Shown piece by piece: positions 17,702 through 26,582 of a stretch of DNA of 64,000 bases; position 1 is the first letter of the stretch, and every line of letters starts with the position of its first letter. The stretch covers positions 1,718,001-1,782,000 of the forward strand of contig CP124756.1 of assembly GCA_029972225.1 (NCBI GenBank). Reading direction: 5' to 3'. This DNA comes from Candidatus Thiothrix putei. GTDB taxonomy: Bacteria > Pseudomonadota > Gammaproteobacteria > Thiotrichales > Thiotrichaceae. The notes under the pieces are model-generated. The model searched no databases. It was given only the letters and a program-made list of their open reading frames with translations, and had not been told where the DNA came from. Position numbers and translations under genes: made by a program.

Positions 17702-18607
17702 ATGAGTGACGGGCATTTTTCCTTTGCATCCCTGATCAGTTCGCGGGACGAATACGAGGAAAGTTTTTGGCCATCGTTCACCGACATTATGATGGTCATT
17801 ACCATGATTTTTCTGATTGTCACGGTAGCGGTGGTCTTGACCAATACGCGCTTATTGGACAATTTGCGTAACAGCGTGTTAGCTGAGCAAGCGGCACAAT
17901 TTGAAGCCCAGCAATCCGCACTCGAAGCCCAGCGTGCCGCTCAGGAAGCACAACGTGCGGCGTTTGAGGCACAAAAAGCTACCCAGCAAGCCGAATTCCA
18001 GCTTCAGGCTAATGCCACCTTGGAAGAGCAACTGGAGTATTTGCAACAACGCTCTTCCAGTTTGGAAATGGAATTATTGCGCAGCCGTGCGGAAACCGAA
18101 GCCGCCCGCAATGCCAGCACCGATAAAGAGGCGGAGCTGACGCGCTTGCAAACCCTCAGCCGTGAACAGGCGGATACCTTAGGTTTACGCGAAAAAGCGA
18201 TCATTGAATTGCAAACCAATTTAGACGAAAAAAGTTCACAAGTTATTGGTTTGCAGACGAAAGTGGATGAAAGCGAGAAGAAGTTGCTGAGCCTGCAAGG
18301 TGAATTTACTGAACTTGATCAGAAATACCAGAAACTGCTTAAACCCGCCCGTTCCGCCAAAGGCAAACAGGTGGTTGAAGTGGTGTACGGCAAAAACGGT
18401 TACAGCATCCGCAAGCCGGGGGAAACGGCAGCGCGTGGCGTCAACCGTTCCGCATTGGATGGCGAGTTAAGTGCCTTGAAAACTCAGCATGGCACGGATT
18501 TGTACGTGAAAGTCATTATTCCCGACAATAGCGGCTTGTCGTACAACGAAGCGTGGCGGTTTACCAGCGAAATGCTGAAGAAATACGACTACTATTCTGA
18601 ACCATGA
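17702..18607 (+). CDS. MotB-like channel partner with long coiled coil
   Basis: A 301-residue protein with one membrane helix just after SFWPSFTDIMMVITMIFLIV, where aspartate 28 corresponds to the proton-carrying aspartate of MotB/ExbD/ZorB. After the helix comes an unusually long coiled coil (about residues 55-235) rich in EAQRAAQEAQ and later heptads, then a short C-terminal globular part (KQVVEVVYGKNGYSI, YVKVIIPDNSGLSYNEAWRFTSEM). No OmpA-type peptidoglycan-binding domain is recognisable. With the MotA-like neighbour it should form a proton-driven channel. The task is unknown. The gene ends one base before the convergent rlmB. Confidence 0.75.
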   Translation: MSDGHFSFASLISSRDEYEESFWPSFTDIMMVITMIFLIVTVAVVLTNTRLLDNLRNSVLAEQAAQFEAQQSALEAQRAAQEAQRAAFEAQKATQQAEFQLQANATLEEQLEYLQQRSSSLEMELLRSRAETEAARNASTDKEAELTRLQTLSREQADTLGLREKAIIELQTNLDEKSSQVIGLQTKVDESEKKLLSLQGEFTELDQKYQKLLKPARSAKGKQVVEVVYGKNGYSIRKPGETAARGVNRSALDGELSALKTQHGTDLYVKVIIPDNSGLSYNEAWRFTSEMLKKYDYYSEP

Positions 18608-19351
18608 TCAAGACGTTTGCCGCTGCCGCAAGGCTTCGTACAAGCACACACCTGTCGCGACTGACACGTTCAAGCTCGATACTTGCCCCGCCATTGGTAT
18701 CGAAATCAGGTAGTCGCACGCTTCTTCGGTGAGGCGGCGAATACCTGCCCCTTCCGCACCCATGACCAGTGCCATCGGCCCTTTTAAGTCGGCTTGATAT
18801 AGAGTTTGCTTGGCTTTGTCGCTCGTACCCGTCAGCCAAATACCACGGCTTTTCAGCGTTTCCAGCGTGCGGGCAAGGTTGGTGACGGGGATAAACGGGA
18901 TGATTTCCGCCGCCCCTGATGCCACTTTGCGCACGGTTGGGGTGATGCTGGCAGCGTTATCTTTGGGGGCAATCACCGCGTGCACGCCCGCCCCTTCGGC
19001 GGTGCGCAAACACGCACCCAGATTGTGTGGGTCGGTCACGCCATCCAATACCAGCAGAAACGGTGCTTCGCTCATGCCGTCGAGCATGTCGTAGAAGTCG
19101 TTTTCTGTCCATGCTTTGAGCTTGTAATATTCGGCAACAATGCCTTGGTGGCGGTTATTGCCTGCCATTTTGTCGAGTTTGTCGGCATCGGTTAGCAAGA
19201 TGCGCATTCCGCTTTCTTCCGCCATCTTTTCCAGTTTTTTCAGGCGGTCGTTGCGGCTGCGTTTGTCCAGCCAGATTTGTCCGAGGTTTTCGGTATCGTT
19301 GCGCAAGGCGCTTTCAACGGCATGTACGCCGCAAATAATGGATTTTGACAT
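18608..19351 (-). CDS. rlmB: 23S rRNA (guanosine-2251) 2'-O-methyltransferase RlmB
   Basis: A 247-residue SpoU-class (SPOUT) methyltransferase that methylates Gm2251 in the peptidyl-transferase loop of 23S rRNA. The N-terminal substrate-binding domain starts ICGVHAVESALRN. The catalytic knot shows LVLDGVTDPHNLGACLRTAEGAGVHAVI (motif 1, arginine and asparagine conserved), PMALVMGAEGAGIRRL (motif 2) and IPMAGQVSSLNVSVATGVCLYEALRQR (motif 3). Length is right for RlmB. It follows rnr with one shared base (19351), the classic rnr-rlmB operon. Confidence 0.95.
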   Translation of the reverse strand: MSKSIICGVHAVESALRNDTENLGQIWLDKRSRNDRLKKLEKMAEESGMRILLTDADKLDKMAGNNRHQGIVAEYYKLKAWTENDFYDMLDGMSEAPFLLVLDGVTDPHNLGACLRTAEGAGVHAVIAPKDNAASITPTVRKVASGAAEIIPFIPVTNLARTLETLKSRGIWLTGTSDKAKQTLYQADLKGPMALVMGAEGAGIRRLTEEACDYLISIPMAGQVSSLNVSVATGVCLYEALRQRQTS

Positions 19352-21693
19352 TAGGTGGTCGGTTTCTTCTTGCGGGGTTTTCTGTTTGCCGGTTTTTTGG
19401 GACTGGCAGGTTTCTGGCTGGCGGTCGGGTCAGACTTTGGCGTGCGTTCCATTTTGCCTTTGCTGGTGGGTTTACGGCTGCGGCTGCTGGGCTTTTTGGT
19501 GCGTGTTGCGTCGGTTTCGCCCTCGACTTTGGCGAGTACAAAGTCGATTTTGCGTTCGTCCAAGTCCACGCGTGCCACGGTGACGTTGATGGCATCACCG
19601 AGGCGGTAAATGCGCCCGGAGTTTTCGCCGGTTAATTGGTGATGCGCGGCATCGAAGTGGTAGTAATCGCTGGTCAGGGCGGTGATGTGAATCAAGCCTT
19701 CCACGTAGATGTCTTTGAGTTCGACGAATAAGCCAAAGCCCATGACGCTGGTAATGACGCCGCTGAAGGTTTCGCCGATGTGTTCCTGCATGTATTCGCA
19801 TTTTAGCCATGCGGTCACATCGCGGGTGGCATCATCCGCCCGGCGTTCGGTCATGGAGCAGTGTTCGCCGAGGGCTACCATGTCTTTGTGCGAATATTGG
19901 TAGTCTTTGACCTTGCCGCCACGCACTAAATGGCGAATTGCACGGTGTACCAGCAAGTCGGGGTAACGTCGGATCGGTGAGGTGAAATGCGCATAAAACG
20001 GCTGTGCCAAGCCAAAATGCCCTTCGGAATCAGGGCTGTAGACCGCTTGTGACATTGAGCGTAGCAATACGGTTTGAATCATGTGCCGATCTGGGCGGTC
20101 GCCGAGGCTATTCAGCAACGCGGTGTAATCGTTCGGCGTGGGTTCGTCACCGCCGCCCAAACTGAGTGAGAGGCTGGCGAGGAATTGGCGCAAATCCGCG
20201 AGTTTTTCCGGCGTGGGGCCTTTGTGGGCGCGGTGTAGTGCGGGGATTTTGTACTTGCTGAGGTAAGTCGCGGCGCAGACGTTGGCGAGGATCATGCACT
20301 CTTCGATCAGCTTGTGCGCGTCGTTGCGTTCGGTCGGGACAATCGCTTCGATTTTGCGTTCAGCATCAAACACGATGCGCGTTTCGGCAGTTTCAAAGTC
20401 GATCGCGCCACGGCGATCACGTGCTTTGCGTAGGACGTGGTAGAGCGAATACAGGTCGTCGAGGTGTTCGCAGAGTTCTTGCGGGTGTTTACGACGCGCA
20501 TCCATATTGCGCTCGACCACGATTTTCGCCATCTCGGTGTAAGTGAGGCGGGCGGCGGAGTGCATAATGCCTTCGACGAATTGGTAGCTGATCAGTTTGC
20601 CGCGTGCGCCGATTTGGATGTCGCAAATCATGCACAAGCGGTCAACGTGCGGGTTGAGGGAGCACAAGCCGTTGGACAAAATTTCGGGCAACATCGGGAT
20701 GACTTTGCCGGGGAAATACACCGATGTGCCGCGTTCGGTGGCTTCGCGTCCGATGGCGGAATCAGCTTGCACGTAGTGGGATACGTCGGCAATCGCGACC
20801 AGTAAACGCCAGCCGTTGCCGTCGCGTTCGCAGTACACCGCGTCGTCGAAGTCTTTGGCATCTTCGCCGTCGATGGTGACGAAGGGGGTGTCGCGTAAGT
20901 CTTCGCGGCGCGGGTCGGCTTTGTCGGCTTCGGGCACTTCATAGCCGAAACGATCGGCTTCTTCGGTAATCTCGCTTGACCAGCCGTGGGGCAGTTGGTG
21001 GCTGCGGATGGCTACGTCGATTTCCATGCCCGGCGCCATGTGGTCGCCGAGTACTTCGACGATTTTACCGGTGGGTTGGGCGCGTTTGGAAGGTTGTTCG
21101 ACAATCGCGGCGACGACGATTTGACCGGGTTTGGCATTGCCTGCGGCATCGGGGGGAATCAGGATGTCTTGGCTGATGCGGGAATTGTCAGGGGTGACAA
21201 AACCGATACTGCCTTCCATGAAATAGCGCCCGACCACTTGGGTTGTGCCGCGTTCCAGCACCTCGACTACAGCACCTTCGCGGCGACCTTTGGGGTCAAG
21301 ACCACGCACGCTGCATAAAGCGCGGTCGCCATGCATTAAACCGTGCATTTGCTTGGCGTGCAGGAAGAGGTCGGGTGTGCCGTCATCCGGTTTCAGAAAG
21401 CCGAAGCCGTCGGGATGTCCGATAACGCGCCCGGCAATCAGGTCGGTGCGTTCGATGGGGACGTATTGGCGGCGGCGGTTGTAAAGTAATTGCCCGTCAC
21501 GTTCCATCGCCCGCAGGCGTTTTTTCAGGGCATCGACATCACGTTCGTCGTGCAGGTGCAGCGCTTCGGTGAGGGAGGCAAAGTCTAGCGGCTGCCCTTG
21601 TTCCGTCAGCAGTTGCAAGATGACCTCGCGGCTGGGGATGGGGTTTTCGTACTTTTCGGCTTCACGCTGACTATGGGGGTCGTTGAACTTCAA
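19351..21693 (-). CDS. rnr: ribonuclease R
   Basis: A 780-residue 3'-5' exoribonuclease of the RNB family. The start is a TTG at 21693 giving LKFNDPHSQREAEKYENPIP, matching the usual RNase R N terminus, with AAGGACA eight bases ahead. An upstream ATG at 21810 would add about 39 residues that look random. Domains: winged helix (to about 90), two cold-shock domains (QYVPIERTDLIAGRVIG..., VGRYFMEGSIGFVTPDN), RNB catalytic core (about 240-580, with VTIDGEDAKDFDDAVYC carrying the metal-binding aspartates), S1 domain (ETFSGVITSVMGFGLFVELKDI), and a lysine/arginine-rich tail of about 60 residues. It degrades structured RNA. Operon with rlmB. Confidence 0.95.
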   Translation of the reverse strand: MKFNDPHSQREAEKYENPIPSREVILQLLTEQGQPLDFASLTEALHLHDERDVDALKKRLRAMERDGQLLYNRRRQYVPIERTDLIAGRVIGHPDGFGFLKPDDGTPDLFLHAKQMHGLMHGDRALCSVRGLDPKGRREGAVVEVLERGTTQVVGRYFMEGSIGFVTPDNSRISQDILIPPDAAGNAKPGQIVVAAIVEQPSKRAQPTGKIVEVLGDHMAPGMEIDVAIRSHQLPHGWSSEITEEADRFGYEVPEADKADPRREDLRDTPFVTIDGEDAKDFDDAVYCERDGNGWRLLVAIADVSHYVQADSAIGREATERGTSVYFPGKVIPMLPEILSNGLCSLNPHVDRLCMICDIQIGARGKLISYQFVEGIMHSAARLTYTEMAKIVVERNMDARRKHPQELCEHLDDLYSLYHVLRKARDRRGAIDFETAETRIVFDAERKIEAIVPTERNDAHKLIEECMILANVCAATYLSKYKIPALHRAHKGPTPEKLADLRQFLASLSLSLGGGDEPTPNDYTALLNSLGDRPDRHMIQTVLLRSMSQAVYSPDSEGHFGLAQPFYAHFTSPIRRYPDLLVHRAIRHLVRGGKVKDYQYSHKDMVALGEHCSMTERRADDATRDVTAWLKCEYMQEHIGETFSGVITSVMGFGLFVELKDIYVEGLIHITALTSDYYHFDAAHHQLTGENSGRIYRLGDAINVTVARVDLDERKIDFVLAKVEGETDATRTKKPSSRSRKPTSKGKMERTPKSDPTASQKPASPKKPANRKPRKKKPTT

Positions 21694-21770
21694 ATTGTGT
21701 CCTTGTGTGGTTTGTCTTTTCGTATGGACGAAGTGTAACAAAAAAATGTAATAAAAACGCGCCTTGGTGT

Positions 21771-21799
21771 TTGACAAGATGCCGTAAGCGCTATATATT
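21771..21799 (+). promoter_or_regulatory. sigma-70 promoter for tRNA-Leu
   Basis: TTGACA at 21771-21776, a 17-base spacer, then TATATT at 21794-21799 (or the overlapping TATATA at 21792). A GC-rich stretch CGCGTC follows the -10 box, as in stable-RNA promoters under stringent control. It ends 34 bases upstream of the mature tRNA. Confidence 0.75.
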
Positions 21800-21833
21800 T
21801 CGCGTCTCACAAAGCATTACTGTTTTGTGAATT

Positions 21834-21920
21834 GCCGAGATGGCGGAATTGGTAGACGCGCTAGTTTCAGGTATTAGTGGGGGCAACCCCGTGGAGGTTC
21901 GAGTCCTCTTCCCGGCACCA
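21834..21920 (+). tRNA. tRNA-Leu (anticodon CAG)
   Basis: An 87-base class II tRNA with an encoded CCA end. The acceptor arm GCCGAGA pairs with the 3' segment before CCA with one loose pair. The anticodon loop reads TT-CAG-GT between CTAGT and ATTAG, so the anticodon is CAG, decoding CUG. The long variable arm GGGGGCAACCCCGT and the T arm GAGGTTCGAGTCCTC are both present. It is divergent from rnr and followed by a strong terminator. Confidence 0.97.
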
Positions 21921-21926
21921 AAATTT

Positions 21927-21964
21927 AAAGGCTAGTCAGAAATGACTGGCCTTTTGCGTTTTTA
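21927..21964 (+). terminator. rho-independent terminator after tRNA-Leu
   Basis: A hairpin, AAAGGCTAGTCA, loop GAAA, TGACTGGCCTTTT, with one G-T pair, followed by GCGTTTTT. It stops transcription of the tRNA and also lies at the 3' end of the leftward gene at 21971, so it may serve both directions. Confidence 0.85.
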
Positions 21965-21970
21965 TACGTA

Positions 21971-22660
21971 TCAGCCCAGTGGAATAATATCCGCATAAGC
22001 AAACCCATTGCGCTCAATAACCGTACCGACATTTACCGGAATGTGTTTTTTGAACATGGGGCCAGCCACTACCACAGTATGAATTTCACCGTTTTCCCCA
22101 CACGGATGACAGTCATCAGGGAAGCTGGCAATCACGTCTTTAGACCAACGTTTGCCAGCAATATGTGCCGGAAGCTTATTCAGGTCAACGCTGCTAATGT
22201 GCGCGTGTAACCCTGCAGAAAGCATGGCTTCGACCAAATACCGCGTACACATACCCCACAGTGGGAACAGCGGGCTAATGCCGCTGCCTTGCAGTTGCCG
22301 TTCGCGGTATTGGCGGATTTCATTCACAAACAGATCACCAAAGGCCATGCATTCCACCTGATGATTAGCCGCAGTAGCGATGTATGCCTGCATGATGGCA
22401 TCGTATTGATCATTGCTGCATTCATCGGGCAAGAACACTAACTCAATCGGCAACCCCGCTGCTTCTGCTTGGCGATGTAACATTTCGATGCGGGTATCGT
22501 GCATGGAAGCGCGGTTGTGTTTCTGCTCAACCAGCGTAAACAAGCCAACCAGTTCAATGCTAGGGTCTTGTTGCAACACATGTAACGCCCACGCACTATC
22601 TTTACCGCTGCTCCAACTGAGCAGGGTTTTCTTTTTGCTACGAAGTTGTTGGTTGGGCAT
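21971..22660 (-). CDS. Dph6/MJ0570-type ATP-pyrophosphatase (adenine nucleotide alpha-hydrolase fold)
   Basis: A 229-residue cytoplasmic protein of the N-type ATP-pyrophosphatase superfamily. The P-loop LLSWSSGKDSAWALHVL is at residues 12-28. Later conserved segments are GLFTLVEQKHNRASMHDTR, VECMAFGDLFVNEIRQYRE, LFPLWGM and FPDDCHPCGENGEIHTVVVAGP, all typical of the diphthine-ammonia-ligase-like group. Bacteria do not make diphthamide, so the substrate is unknown. The ATG at 22660 (MPNQQLRSKKKTLL) is chosen because it overlaps the stop of the sulfide:quinone oxidoreductase gene (TAATG); an upstream start at 22687 is less likely. Confidence 0.8.
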   Translation of the reverse strand: MPNQQLRSKKKTLLSWSSGKDSAWALHVLQQDPSIELVGLFTLVEQKHNRASMHDTRIEMLHRQAEAAGLPIELVFLPDECSNDQYDAIMQAYIATAANHQVECMAFGDLFVNEIRQYRERQLQGSGISPLFPLWGMCTRYLVEAMLSAGLHAHISSVDLNKLPAHIAGKRWSKDVIASFPDDCHPCGENGEIHTVVVAGPMFKKHIPVNVGTVIERNGFAYADIIPLG

Positions 22661-23787
22661 TAACGGTACTGCCGCAGATACCACCACTCAAAGCCGCGTT
22701 TCATCCAGTGAAATACGCGACAAGACGGTAATACCAGTGAACGTTTTTCAGTGCGTGCGACCAATGTGCCTTTATTGACTGAATCGACGATACAGACGAG
22801 TTCTACCTTGAATGTTGCATTGGTGGAGCCACCATTTAACTCACCTAGCAGGTTTTTAGCCGCAGCTTCTGCCTGCAAATCCGCCATGTGTGCTTGTTTG
22901 GGCATCCAGTCGGGGCCTGGGAAACTGCCGGAATCACCCGCTACGTAAACCTTGTCCCAACCGTCTACTTTGCAATGTTGGTTGGCTTGGAGCAAGCCGC
23001 CAGCAGAACGGGGCAGGGTGGTGTTGTCGAACCACAGATTGCCCGTCATGCCCGGCATGAACAGGATCAGGTCAGCGTTGAATTCGCCACCTTCGGTCGT
23101 CACTTTCTCAGCGGTAAAGCTTTTCATCTTGTGACCAAGGTGCGTTTCGATTTCGCGTTTACCCATTTCAGAGAGTAAGCCGGACATGGCTTTGGGGCCA
23201 AGGCGATTACCGGGCTGCGGGGCAGGGCTGAAGAATACCAAGTGGAATTTGTCGCGGCGGTTTTGCTGGCGCAGCAAGGTATCAATACCAAACAGAAACT
23301 CGAACATGGGGCCGCCCCGCATGGCACTTGGTTCATTCGGGTTGCCTGCGAAACCCACGGCGATGGTGCCACCCTGCATTTCTTTCAAGCGGTCGCGGAT
23401 TTTCTCCGCTGCGCTGATGCCTTCGCAGGGGGTAATGGCATGTTCGATACCGGGCAGTTTTTTGATGAAGCGTCCGCCAGATGCGATGATCAGGCCATCA
23501 TTAGCGACATCCCCCTGATCGGTTTCGACAATGCGCCCGCCATCGCGTAGCCCTGTCACATTGCCTTGGTGGAATTTGACGTCCATGCGCTTGAAGAAGT
23601 TAGCCAGCGGTACGGTCAAATCTTCGCGGGTACGCAAGCCGTTAGGAATCCAGATAATCCCCGGCAAATAGTGCAATTCCGCACGCGGTGCAATCACGGT
23701 GATTGCTACTGATTTATCGTGCTGGCGTAATGCGCGTACCGCACTCAGGGCAGCAAAACCTGCCCCAATAATCGTAATGTTTTTCAT
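22660..23787 (-). CDS. sqr: sulfide:quinone oxidoreductase-like flavoprotein
   Basis: A 375-residue FAD-dependent protein of the SQR/flavocytochrome c sulfide dehydrogenase group, which oxidises sulfide at the membrane and passes electrons to quinone. Features: the FAD-binding motif ITIIGAGFAALSAVRAL at the N terminus, YLPGIIWIPNG, LIIASGGRF, the second nucleotide motif (GTIAVGFAGNPNEP), and the FAD-ribityl segment VYVAGDSGSFPGPDWMPKQAHMADLQAE. Candidate redox cysteines are in ITPCEGIS (about 120) and VELVCIVDS (about 330). The C terminus is amphipathic and aromatic (FHWMKRGFEWWYLRQYR). Subtype is uncertain. It is coupled to the downstream ATP-pyrophosphatase gene. Confidence 0.8.
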   Translation of the reverse strand: MKNITIIGAGFAALSAVRALRQHDKSVAITVIAPRAELHYLPGIIWIPNGLRTREDLTVPLANFFKRMDVKFHQGNVTGLRDGGRIVETDQGDVANDGLIIASGGRFIKKLPGIEHAITPCEGISAAEKIRDRLKEMQGGTIAVGFAGNPNEPSAMRGGPMFEFLFGIDTLLRQQNRRDKFHLVFFSPAPQPGNRLGPKAMSGLLSEMGKREIETHLGHKMKSFTAEKVTTEGGEFNADLILFMPGMTGNLWFDNTTLPRSAGGLLQANQHCKVDGWDKVYVAGDSGSFPGPDWMPKQAHMADLQAEAAAKNLLGELNGGSTNATFKVELVCIVDSVNKGTLVARTEKRSLVLPSCRVFHWMKRGFEWWYLRQYR

Positions 23788-23789
23788 GT

Positions 23790-25175
23790 TTATACTCGTT
23801 TCCAGGTTGTGCCGTTCGCACCGTCTTCCAGAATAATGCCTTGTGCTTTGAGTGCGTCACGGATGCGGTCGGATTCTGCCCATTGTTTGGCTTTGCGGGC
23901 ATCCAAGCGTTGTTGAATCAGGGTTTCAATCGCCACATCATCCAAACCACCCGCACCTGCTGAGCCTTTGAACCAGCTTTCGGGGTCATCTTGCAATAAA
24001 CCGAGCACATTACCAAGGCGTTGCAACAATGCCCCAAGAGCTGCTGCCGCCGCATCACTTTGGGTTTTACGGATGCGGTTAATGTCACTGGCGAGTTCAA
24101 ATAGTACAGTAATGGCTTCTGGTGTATTGAAATCGTCATCCATAGCGGCGATGAAGCGGTTTTCATAATAGGTATAAGCCGCAGGCCCTGATTCCGGCAA
24201 ACCACGGATGGCGGTGTATAGGCGTGACAACGATGCCCGCGCTGCATCCAACTGATCAGTGCCGTAATTTAACTGGCTGCGGTAATGACTGTTTAGGATG
24301 AAAAAACGCACTTCAGCGGCTTTGTAGTCTTTCAAGACTTCACGGATCGTGAAGAAATTGTTCAGCGACTTCGACATCTTCTCATCGTTGACGCGAATGA
24401 AGCCGTTGTGCATCCAGTAATTGACGTGCTTATGCCCGGTGCAACCTTCGCTTTGGGCGATTTCGTTCTCATGGTGCGGGAACTGCAAATCACTGCCGCC
24501 ACCGTGGATGTCAAAATGATCCCCCAGCAGCTTTTGCGACATGGCGGAGCATTCGATGTGCCAGCCGGGGCGTCCTTGTCCCCAAGGCGCATCCCATGCC
24601 GGTTCGCCCGGTTTGACGGCTTTCCACAAGACAAAATCCAGCGGGTCGTCTTTGATTTCATCGACAGCAACCCGTTCGCCAGCTCGTAACTCATCCAGTT
24701 TGCGCCCGGAGAGTTTGCCATAGCCTGCGAATTTGGAGACATCGTAATACACGTCGCCGTTTTTGCCTTGGTACGCCATGCCTTTGTCGAGTAAGACCTG
24801 AATCATGTCCAGCATTTCCTGGACGTTGCCCGTGGCACGGGGTTCGGCGTCAGGGCGTAAGACGTTGAGTGCGTCTTCGTCTGCGTGCATAGCATCGATG
24901 AAACGTTGGGTCAGCACCTCCATCGGCTCGCCGTTTTCAGCTGCACGTTTGATGATCTTATCGTCAATGTCAGTGATATTACGGACGTATTCCACTGCGT
25001 ACCCACTGGTTTTGAGGTAACGGTATACTGTATCAAAGACCACCATGACCCGTGCATGACCCAAGTGACAGTAATCGTAAACCGTCATCCCGCACACGTA
25101 CATGCGTACTTGTTTGGGTTCAATGGGTTTGAAGACTTCTTTCTGGCGGGTCAGGCTATTGTAAATGTGTAACAT
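23790..25175 (-). CDS. cysS: cysteinyl-tRNA synthetase
   Basis: A 461-residue class I synthetase that charges tRNA-Cys. The N-terminal segment has the zinc ligand in [18 protein letters not shown], which includes the HIGH-type motif HLGHA. Further zinc ligands are in [15 protein letters not shown] and the [11 protein letters not shown] segment. The KMSKS loop is in [12 protein letters not shown] near residue 270. The DALR-type helical domain and C-terminal part ([29 protein letters not shown]) are complete. Length is normal. It ends two bases before the sqr start. Confidence 0.97.
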   Translation of the reverse strand: MLHIYNSLTRQKEVFKPIEPKQVRMYVCGMTVYDYCHLGHARVMVVFDTVYRYLKTSGYAVEYVRNITDIDDKIIKRAAENGEPMEVLTQRFIDAMHADEDALNVLRPDAEPRATGNVQEMLDMIQVLLDKGMAYQGKNGDVYYDVSKFAGYGKLSGRKLDELRAGERVAVDEIKDDPLDFVLWKAVKPGEPAWDAPWGQGRPGWHIECSAMSQKLLGDHFDIHGGGSDLQFPHHENEIAQSEGCTGHKHVNYWMHNGFIRVNDEKMSKSLNNFFTIREVLKDYKAAEVRFFILNSHYRSQLNYGTDQLDAARASLSRLYTAIRGLPESGPAAYTYYENRFIAAMDDDFNTPEAITVLFELASDINRIRKTQSDAAAAALGALLQRLGNVLGLLQDDPESWFKGSAGAGGLDDVAIETLIQQRLDARKAKQWAESDRIRDALKAQGIILEDGANGTTWKRV

Positions 25176-25193
25176 GAGGCTTCTTCAACAGGG

Positions 25194-25613
25194 TTAATCA
25201 ATCAGTTTACTGAGGATAGTCGCACCGTGGCTCAAGGTTTTGTGAACGGGGCAACGGTCGGCAATGTCTAACAAACGTTCGCGCTGGTCAGCGGTAAGTT
25301 CACCGAGAATTTGAATGTCACGCTCAAACGCGCTTTGTTTATTGGCATCGCGGCTGTGGCGCAAGGTGACAATAACGTTTTCGACAGGCCATTTCTTGCG
25401 TTCGGCATACATGCGGATGGTCATGGCAGTACATGAGCCGAGAGCAGCTTTTAGGTATTGATACGGGGCAGCACCCAAGTCATCGCCACCCAGTGGCACG
25501 GGTTCGTCGGCAACCATTTGGTGTTTGCCTGCGTTAATGTCACAGGTGTAGGTATCCGCTTTATCACGCAAACTGACGATAACGGTATGCGGGTCTTTGG
25601 GTTGTGCGTCCAT
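25194..25613 (-). CDS. OsmC-family peroxiredoxin-like protein
   Basis: A 139-residue OsmC/Ohr-superfamily protein. The two redox cysteines are visible in [19 protein letters not shown] (about residue 61) and [11 protein letters not shown] (about 119), matching the family spacing. The N-terminal strand segment [43 protein letters not shown] is typical of the YhfA-like OsmC branch. It probably reduces organic or lipid peroxides in the cytoplasm. It lies upstream of cysS on the same strand, 18 bases away. Confidence 0.9.
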   Translation of the reverse strand: MDAQPKDPHTVIVSLRDKADTYTCDINAGKHQMVADEPVPLGGDDLGAAPYQYLKAALGSCTAMTIRMYAERKKWPVENVIVTLRHSRDANKQSAFERDIQILGELTADQRERLLDIADRCPVHKTLSHGATILSKLID

Positions 25614-25802
25614 GGGTTTCCTTTTTATGTAGGTCGTGCGCAGCAGCTAGGTGTCAACTGGATAAGGTACAGACGTTTCTGCAACCGGTAGCAACGGATC
25701 GACGTCTGCCTCATCCAGCCGACTTTTGCATCTTCGGATTTTATCCCCTTTATGAAAAATTGCCATGTCTCGAATAGGGCATATCCTGGCGTTGCGTTAC
25801 TA

Positions 25803-26582
25803 TCAAGGTAACACCACCCGAACCGATTCTGACGGCCTCAACACCTCTTTTGCATTGCGCTTAAAGAGAATATCCAGCTCATAAATCGCGCCTTCCGGCT
25901 CGATCCGCACCGCTTCCACGCCTTGGCTGTATACCTTGCCGCTGCGGTTATCGCCGTTCACTTGCACTTGCGCCGTTGTCCCTACTGGGTAACGCCGCAA
26001 TACATCCGCCGTCACCAATACCCGTGCTAACATCTGATCATCGGGTGCAAGGCTAACCAGCGGCTGATCTTGCTTACCTGCAAAAATGACTGCACCTTGC
26101 CATGCATTATTGGCGGCAATAATCCCCGCAAATGGCGCTTTGAGTTCGGTATGACCTAAGGCTACTTGTGCGGCTTCTTCTGCTGCTTTCGCTGACTCCA
26201 GTTCGGTGGTGGCAACCGCTTTTTTCAATTCACCATCTTTGAGTTCTTCCTCGGCAATTAAGCCACGGTCAAATAGCTCTTGGGTACGTGCCATGTCACG
26301 TTCCGCATCATCCATGCTTAAGGTGGCACGCGCCACTCGCGCTTTGGCTTCCAGCAACGCCGCTTTCTGTTTACGCTGATCCATGCGTACCAGCAAAGCG
26401 CCTTTGTTGACGTGTTGCCCTGTGGTCACATTCACTTCTTCCACCACACCGTTTTCGACGACGCGCATATCCACCTTGTGTTGCCATTCCAGACGACCTT
26501 TCAATTCCAGTGCTTGGGCAGGCAAACTGTATAGTAATAGAATGGGTAATACGATCTGGAAAGTAGTCGGGAGGTGTTTCAT
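25803..26582 (-). CDS. HlyD/MFP-type periplasmic adaptor (efflux)
   Basis: A 259-residue membrane-fusion protein with a signal peptide (MKHLPTTFQIVLPILLLYSLPAQA), a lipoyl-like hairpin domain (VVENGVVEEVNVTTGQHVNKGALLVRMD), a coiled-coil hairpin (about residues 75-150) and a beta-barrel with LKAPFAGIIAANNAWQGAVIFAG. Such adaptors join an inner-membrane pump to a TolC-type channel. The start at 26582 is chosen because it overlaps the TolC-like gene stop (ATGA). No inner-membrane pump gene is adjacent, so its pump, if any, must lie elsewhere. Confidence 0.8.
   Translation of the reverse strand: MKHLPTTFQIVLPILLLYSLPAQALELKGRLEWQHKVDMRVVENGVVEEVNVTTGQHVNKGALLVRMDQRKQKAALLEAKARVARATLSMDDAERDMARTQELFDRGLIAEEELKDGELKKAVATTELESAKAAEEAAQVALGHTELKAPFAGIIAANNAWQGAVIFAGKQDQPLVSLAPDDQMLARVLVTADVLRRYPVGTTAQVQVNGDNRSGKVYSQGVEAVRIEPEGAIYELDILFKRNAKEVLRPSESVRVVLP

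Noticed and set aside
16769..18607. Zorya ZorA/ZorB defence genes
   Set aside because: The MotB-like protein lacks an OmpA domain, the MotA-like protein lacks the long tail of ZorA, and no ZorC/D/E gene is nearby. Kept as an unassigned proton-channel pair.
21694..21810. Extension of RNase R to an upstream ATG
   Set aside because: The extra 39 residues are not RNase R-like, and a TTG with AAGGA at the right distance gives the normal N terminus.
25670..25708. CAGACGT...ACGTCTG inverted repeat in the gap between osmC and the HlyD-type gene
   Set aside because: The loop is 25 bases, the arms only 7, and no T tract follows. A terminator or operator cannot be supported.
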